DNA of 51,180 bases from JAOUEA01 sp035249905. Lineage in GTDB: Bacteria; Actinomycetota; UBA4738; HRBIN12. The notes under the pieces are model-generated. The model searched no databases, had not been told where the DNA came from, and worked only from the letters and a program-made list of their open reading frames with translations. Shown here piece by piece: positions 7,759 to 15,174 of the stretch. Within the stretch, counting starts at the first letter, position 1; each line of letters begins with the position of its first letter. The stretch spans positions 1 to 51,180 of the forward strand of contig DATFFT010000063.1 of assembly GCA_035249905.1 (NCBI GenBank), in the 5' to 3' direction. The translations under genes were made by a program, and so were the position numbers.

Positions 7759-9552
7759 ATGATCGAAGCTCGGTTCGACGACCTGACCGGCGCATCGGAC
7801 TCGTTCCGACTCGTGGGGCCGGCGGGCGTGCTCGAGGCGTTGCGAACCGACGAGGTCCCCGGCGCGATCGACGCCGCCGAAGGAGCCGCGGCCAGAGGGT
7901 TGTGGGTCGCGGGGTTCATCGCCTACGAAGCGGCTCCCGGACTCGATCCCTCGATGATCGTCCGAGCTCGGTCGGCGATCGATCCCTTCGCCCGTTTGCC
8001 GATGGCATGGTTCGCGATGTTCGAGGAACGCGAGCGCACCGTGCTGCCCGAGCCCCACGACGGGGGGGCACGGGGGGCGCCCGCGGCCTGGCGTCCGTCG
8101 ATCGACAGGGCGGCCTACGACCTCGCGATCGCACGGATCCGGGAACACATCGCGGCCGGCGACACGTACCAGGTGAACCACACCCTCCGACTCACCTCCC
8201 GGGTGGAAGGCGACGAGCGGGGCCTGTATCGGGACCTGTGCTACGCGCAGCGAGCGGCCCACGCCGCCTACCTCAACCTCGGGCGATACCGTGTGCTCTC
8301 GGCTTCACCCGAGCTGTTCTTCCGCATCGACGGCCGCCGCATCACGACCAGGCCGATGAAGGGCACCGCCCGTCGGGGGCGGTGGTCGGCAGAGGACGAG
8401 GCGGTCGCGACGCGCCTGCGCGGATCGGTGAAGGACCGAGCAGAGAACGCGATGATCGTGGACCTGTTGCGCAACGACATGGGCCGGGTCGCGCGAACCG
8501 GGTCGGTCCGGTGGAGCGACGTCTTCGACCTCGAGCGCTACGAGACCGTCTGGCAGCTGACGTCGACCGTCGCCGCCGAGCTCGACGACGGCGTGCGCCT
8601 CGTCGACGTCTTCCGCGCGCTGTTCCCGAGCGGTTCGGTGACCGGGGCCCCCAAGGTGCGCACGATGGAGATCATCGCCGAGCTCGAGGACTCCCCGAGA
8701 GGCGTCTACTGCGGGGCGGTGGGGTTCCTCGGGCCCCCCGGGTCGGACGCGCCCGCGGCCCGGTTCAACGTGCCGATCCGCACCGTCGTGCTCGATGCGG
8801 AGACCCGCACGGCCGAGTACGGGGTCGGCGGCGGGATCACCTGGGGCTCGAGCGCCGCCGGCGAGTACGAGGAGACGGTCGCCAAGGCCGGCGTGCTCAC
8901 GGCGCGGCGCCCACGCTTCGAGCTCTACGAGACCCTCCGACACGATCCGGGAACCGGGATCCTCCATCTGGATCGGCACCTGGACAGGCTGCGGAGCTCG
9001 AGCGCCTACTTCGGCTTCGCCCTCGACGAGCATCAGGTGGTGCGAGCGCTCGAACAGGCGGCGAGCCGCTTCCCCGATCGGCCGGCTCGTCTGCGCGTCG
9101 CGGTCGACCGGGTCGGCAAGGTCGACGCCGGCGCGACCGCCTTCGTGGCCTCGGCCGAGCCGGTGCACGTCGCGGTCGACCTCGGCCACCCCGTGGACCA
9201 CACCGACCCGATGTTGTTCCACAAGCACAGCCTGCGGGGCCTCTACGAGGAGGCTCGTGCTCGGCACCCCGATGCCGACGAGGTCGTGCTCACGAACGAC
9301 CGTGGTGAGATCACCGAGGCCACGATCGCGAACGTCGTCGTCTCGATGGACGGACGCTGGGTCACCCCCCCGCTCGATGCCGGACTGCTCCCGGGCATCG
9401 GCCGAGAGGTCGCGCTGGAGGAAGGGTGGCTCGCCGAGGGCACGATCACGATCGACGATCTGTGGCGGGCCGACGTCGTGGAGCTGATCAGCGACGTTCG
9501 CGGCAGACGGCCGATCGTCCTGCTGGACCGGCCCCCCGCATCGACCGCTTAA
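7759..9552 (+). CDS. pabBC: Aminodeoxychorismate synthase component I fused to aminodeoxychorismate lyase
   Basis: This single 597-residue protein would convert chorismate to p-aminobenzoate for folate synthesis. Residues up to about 390 form a chorismate-binding PabB module with SASPELFFRI, the lysine-bearing PMKGT motif that marks aminodeoxychorismate synthases (anthranilate synthases carry PIAGT), and PSGSVTGAPK. The C-terminal part is a class IV PLP-dependent lyase: YETLRHDPG, the candidate PLP lysine in MLFHKHSLRG, and EITEATIANV. The glutaminase PabA is not in the window. The start is ATG 7759, eight bases after a TATCGT box; GTG 7726 would add 11 residues. Its stop codon interleaves with that of the convergent small zinc protein. 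Confidence 0.92.
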   Translation: MIEARFDDLTGASDSFRLVGPAGVLEALRTDEVPGAIDAAEGAAARGLWVAGFIAYEAAPGLDPSMIVRARSAIDPFARLPMAWFAMFEERERTVLPEPHDGGARGAPAAWRPSIDRAAYDLAIARIREHIAAGDTYQVNHTLRLTSRVEGDERGLYRDLCYAQRAAHAAYLNLGRYRVLSASPELFFRIDGRRITTRPMKGTARRGRWSAEDEAVATRLRGSVKDRAENAMIVDLLRNDMGRVARTGSVRWSDVFDLERYETVWQLTSTVAAELDDGVRLVDVFRALFPSGSVTGAPKVRTMEIIAELEDSPRGVYCGAVGFLGPPGSDAPAARFNVPIRTVVLDAETRTAEYGVGGGITWGSSAAGEYEETVAKAGVLTARRPRFELYETLRHDPGTGILHLDRHLDRLRSSSAYFGFALDEHQVVRALEQAASRFPDRPARLRVAVDRVGKVDAGATAFVASAEPVHVAVDLGHPVDHTDPMLFHKHSLRGLYEEARARHPDADEVVLTNDRGEITEATIANVVVSMDGRWVTPPLDAGLLPGIGREVALEEGWLAEGTITIDDLWRADVVELISDVRGRRPIVLLDRPPASTA

Positions 9553-9731
9553 CTCTCCGGGTCGGCGGGGGCCGGCTCTCCGGGGAAGCGGTAAGGGTGC
9601 ATCACCCGTTCGTCGAGCGGGCAGGCGCAGAGCGGGCATCGAGGCGGCTCCTCGTAGACGAGCACCGTTCGCTCGCAGTAGGGGCACGCGCCTTCGCGCA
9701 TCGCAGGAGGCTCGGCGGTCTCGTTCGTCAT
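9549..9731 (-). CDS. Small zinc-ribbon protein
   Basis: The 60-residue product carries two CxxC knuckles (CPYC, then CPLC) separated by 14 residues, the layout of a zinc ribbon, and ends in an acidic, proline-rich tail. I do not recognise a named family. It begins with ATG 9731. It converges on the pabB-pabC fusion so closely that the two stop codons overlap, and it lies downstream of a strong hairpin that separates it from the next upstream gene. Confidence 0.6.
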   Translation of the reverse strand: MTNETAEPPAMREGACPYCERTVLVYEEPPRCPLCACPLDERVMHPYRFPGEPAPADPES

Positions 9732-9835
9732 GGGCGTGGGTGCGCTCCGGGGGGAGCGGTCTCCCAGGAACCATCGGCCGGCCCTCCGGCTACCTTGAAT
9801 CAGGCAGGGAGGGACCGTCCCCCCGCGGCAAAGGG

Positions 9836-9862
9836 AGAGGCCCTCCCGAAGGGAGGGCCTCT
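9836..9862 (-). terminator. Hairpin terminator between two small zinc-protein genes
   Basis: A perfect 12-base-pair GC-rich stem (AGAGGCCCTCCC and its complement) closes on a three-base GAA loop. It begins 33 bases after the stop of the upstream small gene read on the minus strand, and is followed there by CCCTTTGCC. The U-tract is only three long, so it may be an inefficient or actinobacterial-style U-poor terminator. Confidence 0.6.
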
Positions 9863-9894
9863 GAGGGGCTCTGATCTCTGGTCGCGGGATCGGG

Positions 9895-10098
9895 TCAGGC
9901 CGCGACCTTGCGGCTCTTCCGCTTGCCTCGGGGCACGTAGCTATGCACGGGTTCGTGCTGCCAGCAGTACTGCCACTTGTTGTAGCGCGAGAGCTTCGTG
10001 CCGCACGTGGGCTCGGCACAGACACGATCACCTGCATACTGCCTGTTTGGCCGCGGGAGCGTCCGGACGGCCGCGCCCCGGTACCTCTCGTCTGCCAC
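9895..10098 (-). CDS. Small basic zinc-finger protein
   Basis: The 67-residue product has a C-x4-C-x12-C-x2-H arrangement (CAEPTC, then YCWQH) around the central LSRYNK, and a strongly basic tail (RGKRKSRK). This suggests a single zinc finger with nucleic-acid affinity; no function is known to me. I chose GTG 10098 because AAAGGA lies ten bases upstream; the GTG at 10107 would leave only one base after that site. A hairpin follows the gene, so it looks monocistronic. Confidence 0.6.
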   Translation of the reverse strand: MADERYRGAAVRTLPRPNRQYAGDRVCAEPTCGTKLSRYNKWQYCWQHEPVHSYVPRGKRKSRKVAA

Positions 10099-10227
10099 GT
10101 CGTTCACATCCTTTCGGGCGGGGCCGATGACGGGTCGGTGTCGGCCTCGCTTGCACGTTGTTCGAACGGTGAAGGCGAACGGTTCATTCCGCCGTGGGCG
10201 CTCCGTGTGACGCCCTCCCGGGACGAT

Positions 10228-10246
10228 CCGCAGACCTTGCCTGCGG
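10228..10246 (-). terminator. Weak hairpin after the enoyl-CoA hydratase gene
   Basis: CCGCAG and CTGCGG form a six-base-pair stem around a seven-base loop just downstream of the hydratase stop on the minus strand. No U-tract follows. The rest of the 150-base gap to the next gene shows no other structure I can support. Confidence 0.3.
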
Positions 10247-10251
10247 TGCAG

Positions 10252-11028
10252 TCAGTTCGAGCCGAAGCGGGGTTCGCGCTTCTCCAGGAACGCCTGCATG
10301 CCCTCGCGTTGATCGGGGGAACCGAACAGCTCGACGAACAGGCTGCGTTCCAGCGCGATGGCCGGGGCTCCGGGCTCGTCGAGGGCGGCCCTGATCGCGG
10401 CTTTCGCCGCCGCCAACGCTCGCCGGGGCCCTCTGGCGAACGCGCGCGCGACCTCGACGGCCGTCGGGAACGCCTCGGCGGCCGGTAGGACCCGGTCGGC
10501 GATGCCGAGAGCGAGAGCCTCGTCGGCGGCGACCGAGCGCCCGGTGTACAGCAGGTCCCGGGTCGGACCCACGCCGATCGAGCGCGTGAGTCGGTGGGTG
10601 CCACCGGCGCCGGGGATCACGCCGATCCGGATCTCCGGCTGACCGACCGTCGCATCGTCACCCAGGTATCGCAGATCGGCACCGAGCGCCAGCTCGAGCC
10701 CGCCCCCCAGCGCGTACCCGTTCACCGCCGCGATCGAGATCTTGGGGATCTCCTCGAGCAGGTCGCTCGCCCCTCCGAGGGCGTCGACGGTCGGACGCAC
10801 CTCGTCGGGGCCCCAGTCCACCATCTGCTTGATGTCGGCTCCGGCGGCGAAGATGCGTTCGCCCCCCCACACGACGAGGGCACCGACATCGTCCCGGCCC
10901 GCCGCTTCCTCGATCGCCGTACCGAGCTCGGTCGCGAGCTGTAGATCGATCACGTTGGCCGGAGGGCGGTCGAGGCGCACGATCCCGACGCCGTCGTCGA
11001 CCTCGAGGCTCACGAAGTCCCCCATCAC
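10252..11028 (-). CDS. Enoyl-CoA hydratase/isomerase family protein
   Basis: This 258-residue crotonase-fold protein should act on acyl-CoA esters. The oxyanion-hole AGADIK segment is present, as are both glutamates of true hydratases: Glu112 in GGGLELAL and Glu132 in QPEIRIGVIPGAGG, equivalent to Glu144 and Glu164 of the rat mitochondrial enzyme. Hydratase activity is therefore plausible. The exact substrate is open. The GTG start is favoured because a TAGCAT box lies six bases upstream; an ATG follows immediately. It lies nine bases downstream of the NAD(P)-binding protein gene in the same direction. Confidence 0.88.
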   Translation of the reverse strand: MMGDFVSLEVDDGVGIVRLDRPPANVIDLQLATELGTAIEEAAGRDDVGALVVWGGERIFAAGADIKQMVDWGPDEVRPTVDALGGASDLLEEIPKISIAAVNGYALGGGLELALGADLRYLGDDATVGQPEIRIGVIPGAGGTHRLTRSIGVGPTRDLLYTGRSVAADEALALGIADRVLPAAEAFPTAVEVARAFARGPRRALAAAKAAIRAALDEPGAPAIALERSLFVELFGSPDQREGMQAFLEKREPRFGSN

Positions 11029-11034
11029 GCCGCG

Positions 11035-11040
11035 ATGCTA
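11035..11040 (-). promoter_or_regulatory. Possible -10 box before the enoyl-CoA hydratase gene
   Basis: TAGCAT on the minus strand lies six bases before the GTG start and overlaps the stop codon of the preceding gene. Because TAG here is also that stop codon, the match could be coincidental. Confidence 0.25.
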
Positions 11041-11922
11041 CCCGCGTCCGGGAGCCGCCGCCGTCGCCAGCGTCTCGCGCACCGCGCGCTCGAGCGGGGT
11101 GAGGGAGACGCCGAACGCGGGGGCCGCGGGGGCGGCGTCGGCGCGCGCCGGTCCCGTGATCGCGTCGACGACGTGTGCTCCGAGCTCACGCCCCAACAGT
11201 CCCGACAGCCGGGCTCGTGCCGTCTCCCTCTCGAGATGCTCTGGCACGACCGCCGGACCGGCGAGCATCGACAGCAGCTCGTCGGAGGTCACGGGGTCGG
11301 GGCCTTCCAGCGCCCAGGTCCCCGCCAGGTCGACGTCGAGATCGTCGGCGACGGCGATCGCTGCGGCGAGGTCGCCCAGCGCCACCGGAGCGAGCGATCG
11401 GTCGCCCGGGCCCCAGACGACCGGCGGATCCTGCAGCGCGCCGACGACCGTCGCCGCGAACCAGAGGGAGCCAGCGCCGATCACCGGCGCGCTCCGGATC
11501 ACGGCGTGCTGCAGGCCCGACGTGGTCACCGCCTCCTCGGCGAGTCCCTTCGCGCGCAGGAAGGGCACCGGCGAGCCGGGCGAGGCGCCCGGGACCGAGA
11601 CCAGCACGAACCGACGCACCCCCGCCGCTCGCGCCGCGGCGACGGCTCGAACCGTCGAGCCGTGGTTCGCGTCGAGCAACGCATCGTCGTCGCCCTGATC
11701 CGGACCGCCGACCAGGTGCACGATCGTGAACACGCCACCCAGCACGTCGGCGAGGGCATCGGCATCGTCGAGGCGATCGAGCGTGACCTTCGCCCCGAGG
11801 GCGCGCAAGGACTCGGCCGACGCCGGTGCGCGAACGGCCGCCCGCACCTCGTCCTTCTGAGCGAGCAGGGGCACCAACGCGTGCCCGATGGGACCCGATG
11901 CGCCCGTGACCATCACCGCCAT
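11038..11922 (-). CDS. NAD(P)-binding Rossmann-fold protein (NmrA/atypical SDR type)
   Basis: The 294-residue protein opens with a dinucleotide-binding motif, VTGASGPIGHALV, typical of atypical short-chain dehydrogenase/NmrA-like proteins. An HLVGG segment near residue 75 and a long C-terminal substrate domain follow. The Tyr-x3-Lys catalytic pair of classical SDRs is not evident, so it may be a redox sensor or epimerase-like protein. ATG 11922 is preceded by TAGCAT with an eight-base gap; an upstream start would add nine residues. It is divergent from the Fur-family regulator, and the operator-like dyad lies between the two. Confidence 0.75.
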   Translation of the reverse strand: MAVMVTGASGPIGHALVPLLAQKDEVRAAVRAPASAESLRALGAKVTLDRLDDADALADVLGGVFTIVHLVGGPDQGDDDALLDANHGSTVRAVAAARAAGVRRFVLVSVPGASPGSPVPFLRAKGLAEEAVTTSGLQHAVIRSAPVIGAGSLWFAATVVGALQDPPVVWGPGDRSLAPVALGDLAAAIAVADDLDVDLAGTWALEGPDPVTSDELLSMLAGPAVVPEHLERETARARLSGLLGRELGAHVVDAITGPARADAAPAAPAFGVSLTPLERAVRETLATAAAPGRG

Positions 11923-11930
11923 CGAACCCG

Positions 11931-11936
11931 ATGCTA
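11931..11936 (-). promoter_or_regulatory. -10 box of the NAD(P)-binding protein gene
   Basis: TAGCAT on the minus strand ends eight bases before the ATG at 11922. It sits inside a CCGAT-GCT-ATCGG dyad. With the regulator's -10 box on the other strand it brackets the GCAA-N4-TTGC operator candidate. Confidence 0.35.
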
Positions 11937-11958
11937 TCGGTCCGGCCACGACTGCATG

Positions 11959-11977
11959 TGCAACCCATTGCGTTGCA
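11959..11977. promoter_or_regulatory. Nur/Fur-like operator candidate in the regulator promoter
   Basis: A dyad TGCAAC-N7-GTTGCA spans the site and contains the core GCAA-CCCA-TTGC at 11960-11971. It covers the -35 region of the regulator gene and lies between two divergent promoters, the place expected for autoregulation. The same GCAA-N4-TTGC core occurs just downstream of the cbiM promoter. The published Streptomyces Nur box is TTGCAA-N5-TTGCAA, which differs by one base of spacing. Function is inferred. Confidence 0.55.
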
Positions 11978-11992
11978 TCTGCAGTCCGCTGC

Positions 11993-11998
11993 TACGAT
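11993..11998 (+). promoter_or_regulatory. -10 box of the leaderless Fur-family gene
   Basis: TACGAT ends seven bases before the ATG at 12006, so transcription should start at that codon. This favours 12006 over the in-frame ATG at 11997, which lies within the box itself. The -35 region coincides with the operator-like dyad. Confidence 0.45.
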
Positions 11999-12005
11999 GC
12001 CGCCC

Positions 12006-12446
12006 ATGGAACGGACGAGACGCGATCTCAACGAGGTGATGGATGAGCTGCGCTCGCACGGCCTGCGCATGACCCCCCAACGGCGCGCGATCGTCACCGA
12101 GGTGATGCGGACCCAGGGCCACATCTCCCCCAGCACGATCGCTCGCACGGTGCAGGGCGACATGCCAGGGGTGAACGCCTCGACGGTCTACCGCACGCTC
12201 ACGCTGCTCGAGCAACTCGGCGTGCTGTCGCACTCCCACCTCGAGTCGGGCGCGGAGTACCACCGTTCCGAGGACGCCGAGCACGTGCACCTGACGTGCG
12301 GACGTTGCGGTAAGGACGACCCGCTCTCGCTCGCAGAGGCCCGCACGCTCCAAGAGCTGATCCGCCGACACCACGGCTTCGAAGCCGACCTCACGCACTT
12401 CGCGATCACGGGCCGATGCGAGGCCTGCGCGGCCGAGGCGAGCTAG
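12006..12446 (+). CDS. Fur-family metalloregulator, probably Nur-like
   Basis: The 146-residue protein has the Fur winged-helix domain (MTPQRRAIV, then NASTVYRTLTLLEQLGVL), the EHVHLTC metal-site region and two CxxC pairs (Cys98/Cys101 and Cys138/Cys141) for structural zinc. It converges on the cbiMNQO transporter and overlaps cbiO by two bases. A GCAA-N4-TTGC dyad occurs in its own promoter and in that of cbiM, so I infer a nickel- or cobalt-responsive repressor of the transporter. Zur or Fur specificity cannot be excluded from sequence alone. Confidence 0.85.
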   Translation: MERTRRDLNEVMDELRSHGLRMTPQRRAIVTEVMRTQGHISPSTIARTVQGDMPGVNASTVYRTLTLLEQLGVLSHSHLESGAEYHRSEDAEHVHLTCGRCGKDDPLSLAEARTLQELIRRHHGFEADLTHFAITGRCEACAAEAS

Positions 12447-13249
12447 CGCGCCGTCGATCGACCGCCCCCCTGCCGCCGCTCGGCGTCGGCGAGCGCGGGG
12501 AAGAACCCGAACGGCAGCTCCAGCCGGTTCGCCGCCATCAGGGGTTCGTCGGCAAGGATCTCGGCGGTCGGCCCGTCCGCCACGATCGTGCCTTCGTTCA
12601 TCACGAGCGACCTGGGGCAGAGTTCCAGCGCGTAGGGCAGGTCGTGCGTGACCATCAACATCGTGACGTCGAGCGACCGCAGGATGTCGGCGAGCTCCCG
12701 TCGGCTCGCGGGATCGAGGTTCGACGACGGCTCGTCGAGCACGAGGATCTGCGGCCGCATCGCAAGCACCGTGGCCACCGACACCCGCCGCCGCTGGCCG
12801 AAGCTCAGGTGATGGGGCGCCCGGTCGGCGAACGCTTCCATGCCGACCGCCGTCAGCGCCTCGGCCACCCGCTCCTCCAGCTCGTCGCCCCGCAGCCCCA
12901 GGTTCGCCGGGCCGAACCCCACGTCGTCTCGGACCGTCGGCATGAACAGCTGATCGTCGGGGTCCTGGAACACGATGCCCACGCGGCGTCGCACCTCACG
13001 CATGTGGTCCTCGACGACCGGGAGCCCGCCGACCCGCACCCACCCCACCTGCGCCTGATAGACGCCGTTCAGATGCAGGGCGAGGGTCGACTTGCCGGCG
13101 CCGTTGGGACCCAGCAGGGCCACCCGCTCCCCGCGTCCGATCGCGAGATCGACCCCGAACAGCGCCTGCGTGCCGCCCGGATACGCGAACGCGAGATCCT
13201 TGACCTCGAGGGCGGGCCCGCGGGCGACCTGGTCTGCCGGCTCGGTCAT
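12443..13249 (-). CDS. cbiO: Cobalt/nickel ECF transporter ATPase
   Basis: CbiO drives metal uptake by the cbiMNQO energy-coupling-factor transporter. The 268-residue protein has Walker A (GPNGAGKST), the Q-loop (VFQDPDDQLF), an ABC signature in the form LSFGQ, Walker B (ILVLDEPSS) and the switch histidine (MVTHDLP). The start ATG 13249 overlaps the cbiQ stop by four bases (ATGA). The frame stays open upstream, but that region belongs to cbiQ. It is the last gene of the operon and meets the regulator gene tail to tail. Confidence 0.93.
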   Translation of the reverse strand: MTEPADQVARGPALEVKDLAFAYPGGTQALFGVDLAIGRGERVALLGPNGAGKSTLALHLNGVYQAQVGWVRVGGLPVVEDHMREVRRRVGIVFQDPDDQLFMPTVRDDVGFGPANLGLRGDELEERVAEALTAVGMEAFADRAPHHLSFGQRRRVSVATVLAMRPQILVLDEPSSNLDPASRRELADILRSLDVTMLMVTHDLPYALELCPRSLVMNEGTIVADGPTAEILADEPLMAANRLELPFGFFPALADAERRQGGGRSTAR

Positions 13250-14013
13250 GACCGCTGCATCCAAGCGAACACGCACACCGGCAGGGCGACGAACGTTGGC
13301 GCCAACGCCGTGAGCCACTGACGCGGGGTGGCCCGAACCTCCCCGATCTCGGGCATCGTGCCGGCGTAGCCCCGCGACAACATCGCCAGGTAGACGCGCT
13401 CGCCGCGCTCGTACGCCCTGATGAACAGCGCCCCCGCGGTCTGCCCGATCGCCCTCGCCTGCCAGATCCAGCGACCCTCGAAGCCTCGTGAGAGCCGGGC
13501 GATCCGCATGCGCCGCACGTCGTCGGCGATCACGTCCATGTACCGCACCATGAACGAGGCGATCGAGGTGAGGGCGCGCGGCACGTGCAGGCGGTCGAAC
13601 CCGGTGAGGAACTCCGCCGTGGTGGTCGTCGACGCCAGCAGCGCGCTCGCCATCACGCCAATCGTCGCCTTCGCCAGGATGTTCCACGCGCCCCACAGCC
13701 CTTCGACCGACAGCGAGATGCCGAGCACGTCGACACGTTCACCCTGGCCGACCAGGGGCAGGAAGAACGCGAAGGCCACGAAGGGCACCTCGATCGCGAG
13801 GCGGCGCAGCAGGAACCCGAACGGGATCGCGGCCGCCGCCGCGGCGGCCAGCACGATGCAGGCGTAGAGGCCGAAAGCCCAGAACGCCTCCCGGGGGGTC
13901 GCGACCACGGTCAGCACGAAGAGGACCTGTGCCACGAGCTTCGTCTCGGGCGCGAGGCGATGTACGGCGCTGTGGCCGTGGTAGTAGAGGGCGTGAGCGT
14001 GGCTTCCGCTCAC
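13246..14013 (-). CDS. cbiQ: Cobalt/nickel ECF transporter T component
   Basis: CbiQ is the transmembrane coupling subunit of the transporter. The 255-residue protein has the N-terminal His-rich start and HRLAPETKLV, several membrane segments, and the cytoplasmic coupling helices containing RMRIARLSRGFEGR and RVYLAMLSRGYAG, which carry the two conserved Ala/Ser-Arg-Gly motifs that contact CbiO. I placed the start at GTG 14013, 13 bases after the cbiN stop; a GTG at 14079 would overlap cbiN by 53 bases and add a non-conserved, proline-rich stretch. Confidence 0.9.
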   Translation of the reverse strand: MSGSHAHALYYHGHSAVHRLAPETKLVAQVLFVLTVVATPREAFWAFGLYACIVLAAAAAAAIPFGFLLRRLAIEVPFVAFAFFLPLVGQGERVDVLGISLSVEGLWGAWNILAKATIGVMASALLASTTTTAEFLTGFDRLHVPRALTSIASFMVRYMDVIADDVRRMRIARLSRGFEGRWIWQARAIGQTAGALFIRAYERGERVYLAMLSRGYAGTMPEIGEVRATPRQWLTALAPTFVALPVCVFAWMQRS

Positions 14014-14026
14014 GGATGCATCCGGG

Positions 14027-14374
14027 TCAGCCCGCGGCGTGCGATCGAGCGTCGGGCGGCTCGGCCCGGGAACCGTCACGGCGCGAGTGGAAGATGCCGA
14101 AGAGCACCAGCGCGATGCCGAACGTGATCGCGACGCCGATGATGCCCGACAGGCCGCTGCTCAACGGCTCGTCGTCGACCCCCTGCACCCCGTAGTCGGC
14201 GAGCGGCCCGTCGGCGAGGTCGTGATCCTGGGCGGTGTCGATGAACCCCTCGTCGGTCGCGACCCTCTCGAGCCCGTCGGGGCTCGAGCTGGCGAGCGGA
14301 CTGACGAAGAAGGCGAGGCCGCCGGCCACGATCAGCCCGCCGACCACGACCGCGGTGAGACCCTTGCGCGTCAT
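14027..14374 (-). CDS. cbiN: PDGLE-domain CbiN-like transport subunit
   Basis: The 115-residue protein has an N-terminal and a C-terminal membrane helix flanking an extracytoplasmic loop that opens with the PDGLE motif. This is the small N component of CbiMN/NikMN systems, which assists metal loading of the M subunit. ATG 14374 overlaps the cbiM stop by four bases. PDGLE-type partners occur in both nickel and cobalt systems, so they do not settle the metal. Confidence 0.88.
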   Translation of the reverse strand: MTRKGLTAVVVGGLIVAGGLAFFVSPLASSSPDGLERVATDEGFIDTAQDHDLADGPLADYGVQGVDDEPLSSGLSGIIGVAITFGIALVLFGIFHSRRDGSRAEPPDARSHAAG

Positions 14375-15069
14375 CTCGTCACGACCCCTCGACGAACGTC
14401 GGGGCCGATCGCGAGATCGGGCACGAGGTCCGGGGCTCCGTAGACGAGATCTGGCCGGACCGAGACCACCGCCCCGACCGTGAGCGCGGTGATCAGCCCC
14501 TCACCGAGCCCCACCAGAACGTGCACGCTGAGCATCGCCGCCAGGACGGTGCTCACCGGAGCGTTCCCCGTGCCGCCCACCGCGTACAGGACCACGAACC
14601 CGAACGCGGCGATCACGACCGACAGCAGCGCCGCCACGAACGACGCGGCCACCACCGACCCGCGATTGGAGGGCAACAGCTTCCTGAGGCCCAGGAAGAT
14701 CGCGAGTCCGCCCCACCCGGGGATGATCGAGATCAACAGCACGTTCGTGCCCAGGGCCGTGAGGCCGCCGTCGGCGAACAGCAACGCCTGCACCACCAGG
14801 ACGATCGCCACGGCGATCGTGCCTGCCCACGGGCCCACCATGATGCATGCGAGCGCGCCTCCCAGCAGGTGCCCACTGGTGCCCGCGGCCACGGGGAAGT
14901 TCAACATCTGCACGGCGAACACGAAGGCGGCCACCAAGCCGGCCATCGGTGCCAGTCGGTCGGACAGCGACTCCTTGGCCCGTACGAGGGAGTAGCCGAT
15001 GCCCCCCGCCGAGACCACGCCGGTCGCCACCGACACGCCGGCGTTCAGGAACCCATCAGGTACGTGCAC
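14371..15069 (-). CDS. cbiM: Cobalt/nickel ECF transporter substrate-binding component
   Basis: CbiM binds the metal ion through its own N-terminus. The 232-residue protein starts MHVPDGFL, with the essential His2, and has the conserved TSGHLLGG segment and six or seven membrane helices. The GTG start at 15069 is preceded by GAGGGGG with a four-base gap; starting there, rather than upstream in the open frame, places His at position 2 as the mechanism requires. It is the first gene of cbiMNQO, behind a strong promoter with an operator-like dyad. No cobalamin riboswitch is visible in its short leader, which argues for metal-sensor control. Confidence 0.93.
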   Translation of the reverse strand: MHVPDGFLNAGVSVATGVVSAGGIGYSLVRAKESLSDRLAPMAGLVAAFVFAVQMLNFPVAAGTSGHLLGGALACIMVGPWAGTIAVAIVLVVQALLFADGGLTALGTNVLLISIIPGWGGLAIFLGLRKLLPSNRGSVVAASFVAALLSVVIAAFGFVVLYAVGGTGNAPVSTVLAAMLSVHVLVGLGEGLITALTVGAVVSVRPDLVYGAPDLVPDLAIGPDVRRGVVTR

Positions 15070-15103
15070 GCTTCCCCCTCGGGGCCGCTCTCGATGACAA
15101 GAG

Positions 15104-15125
15104 TTGCAGTTGCAAGAAGTTGCGA
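15104..15125. promoter_or_regulatory. Nur/Fur-like operator candidate at the cbiM promoter
   Basis: On the plus strand three TTGC elements (TTGCAG, TTGCAA, TTGCGA) follow each other. The core GCAA-GAAG-TTGC at 15112-15123 matches the GCAA-N4-TTGC core in the promoter of the Fur-family gene. The site spans roughly +7 to +30 from the predicted transcription start, where a bound repressor would block initiation or clearance. Confidence 0.55.
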
Positions 15126-15138
15126 TTCCTTCGAAACC

Positions 15139-15168
15139 TGTATACCCAACGTCCCGCGCGAACGTCAA
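15139..15168 (-). promoter_or_regulatory. cbiMNQO promoter
   Basis: On the minus strand TTGACG (15163-15168) and TATACA (15139-15144) are separated by 18 bases, close to the sigma70-type consensus. Transcription would start near 15132, giving a leader of about 63 bases. Confidence 0.75.
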
Positions 15169-15174
15169 GCCGCG

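Noticed and set aside
5832..7919. A single 695-codon minus-strand frame covering the ApbE-like gene and running through mnmA
   Set aside because: Only its last 226 codons match a family, and a GTG with GGAGG starts there; the upstream part is another frame of mnmA.
8305..9774. A 489-codon minus-strand frame opposite the pabB-pabC fusion
   Set aside because: It is a shadow frame without domains; only the separate small zinc protein at its 5' side is supported, in a different frame.
10108..10251. A tRNA gene, because of a TTCGAA sequence
   Set aside because: No acceptor stem, D arm or anticodon arm can be folded around it.
12443..13696. A longer cbiO with a 149-residue N-terminal extension
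   Set aside because: The extension overlaps cbiQ in another phase and is Arg-rich without similarity; ATG 13249 in an ATGA overlap is the natural start.
15070..15174. A cobalamin riboswitch before cbiM
   Set aside because: The leader after the predicted start is only about 63 bases, too short, and shows no B12-box-like sequence.
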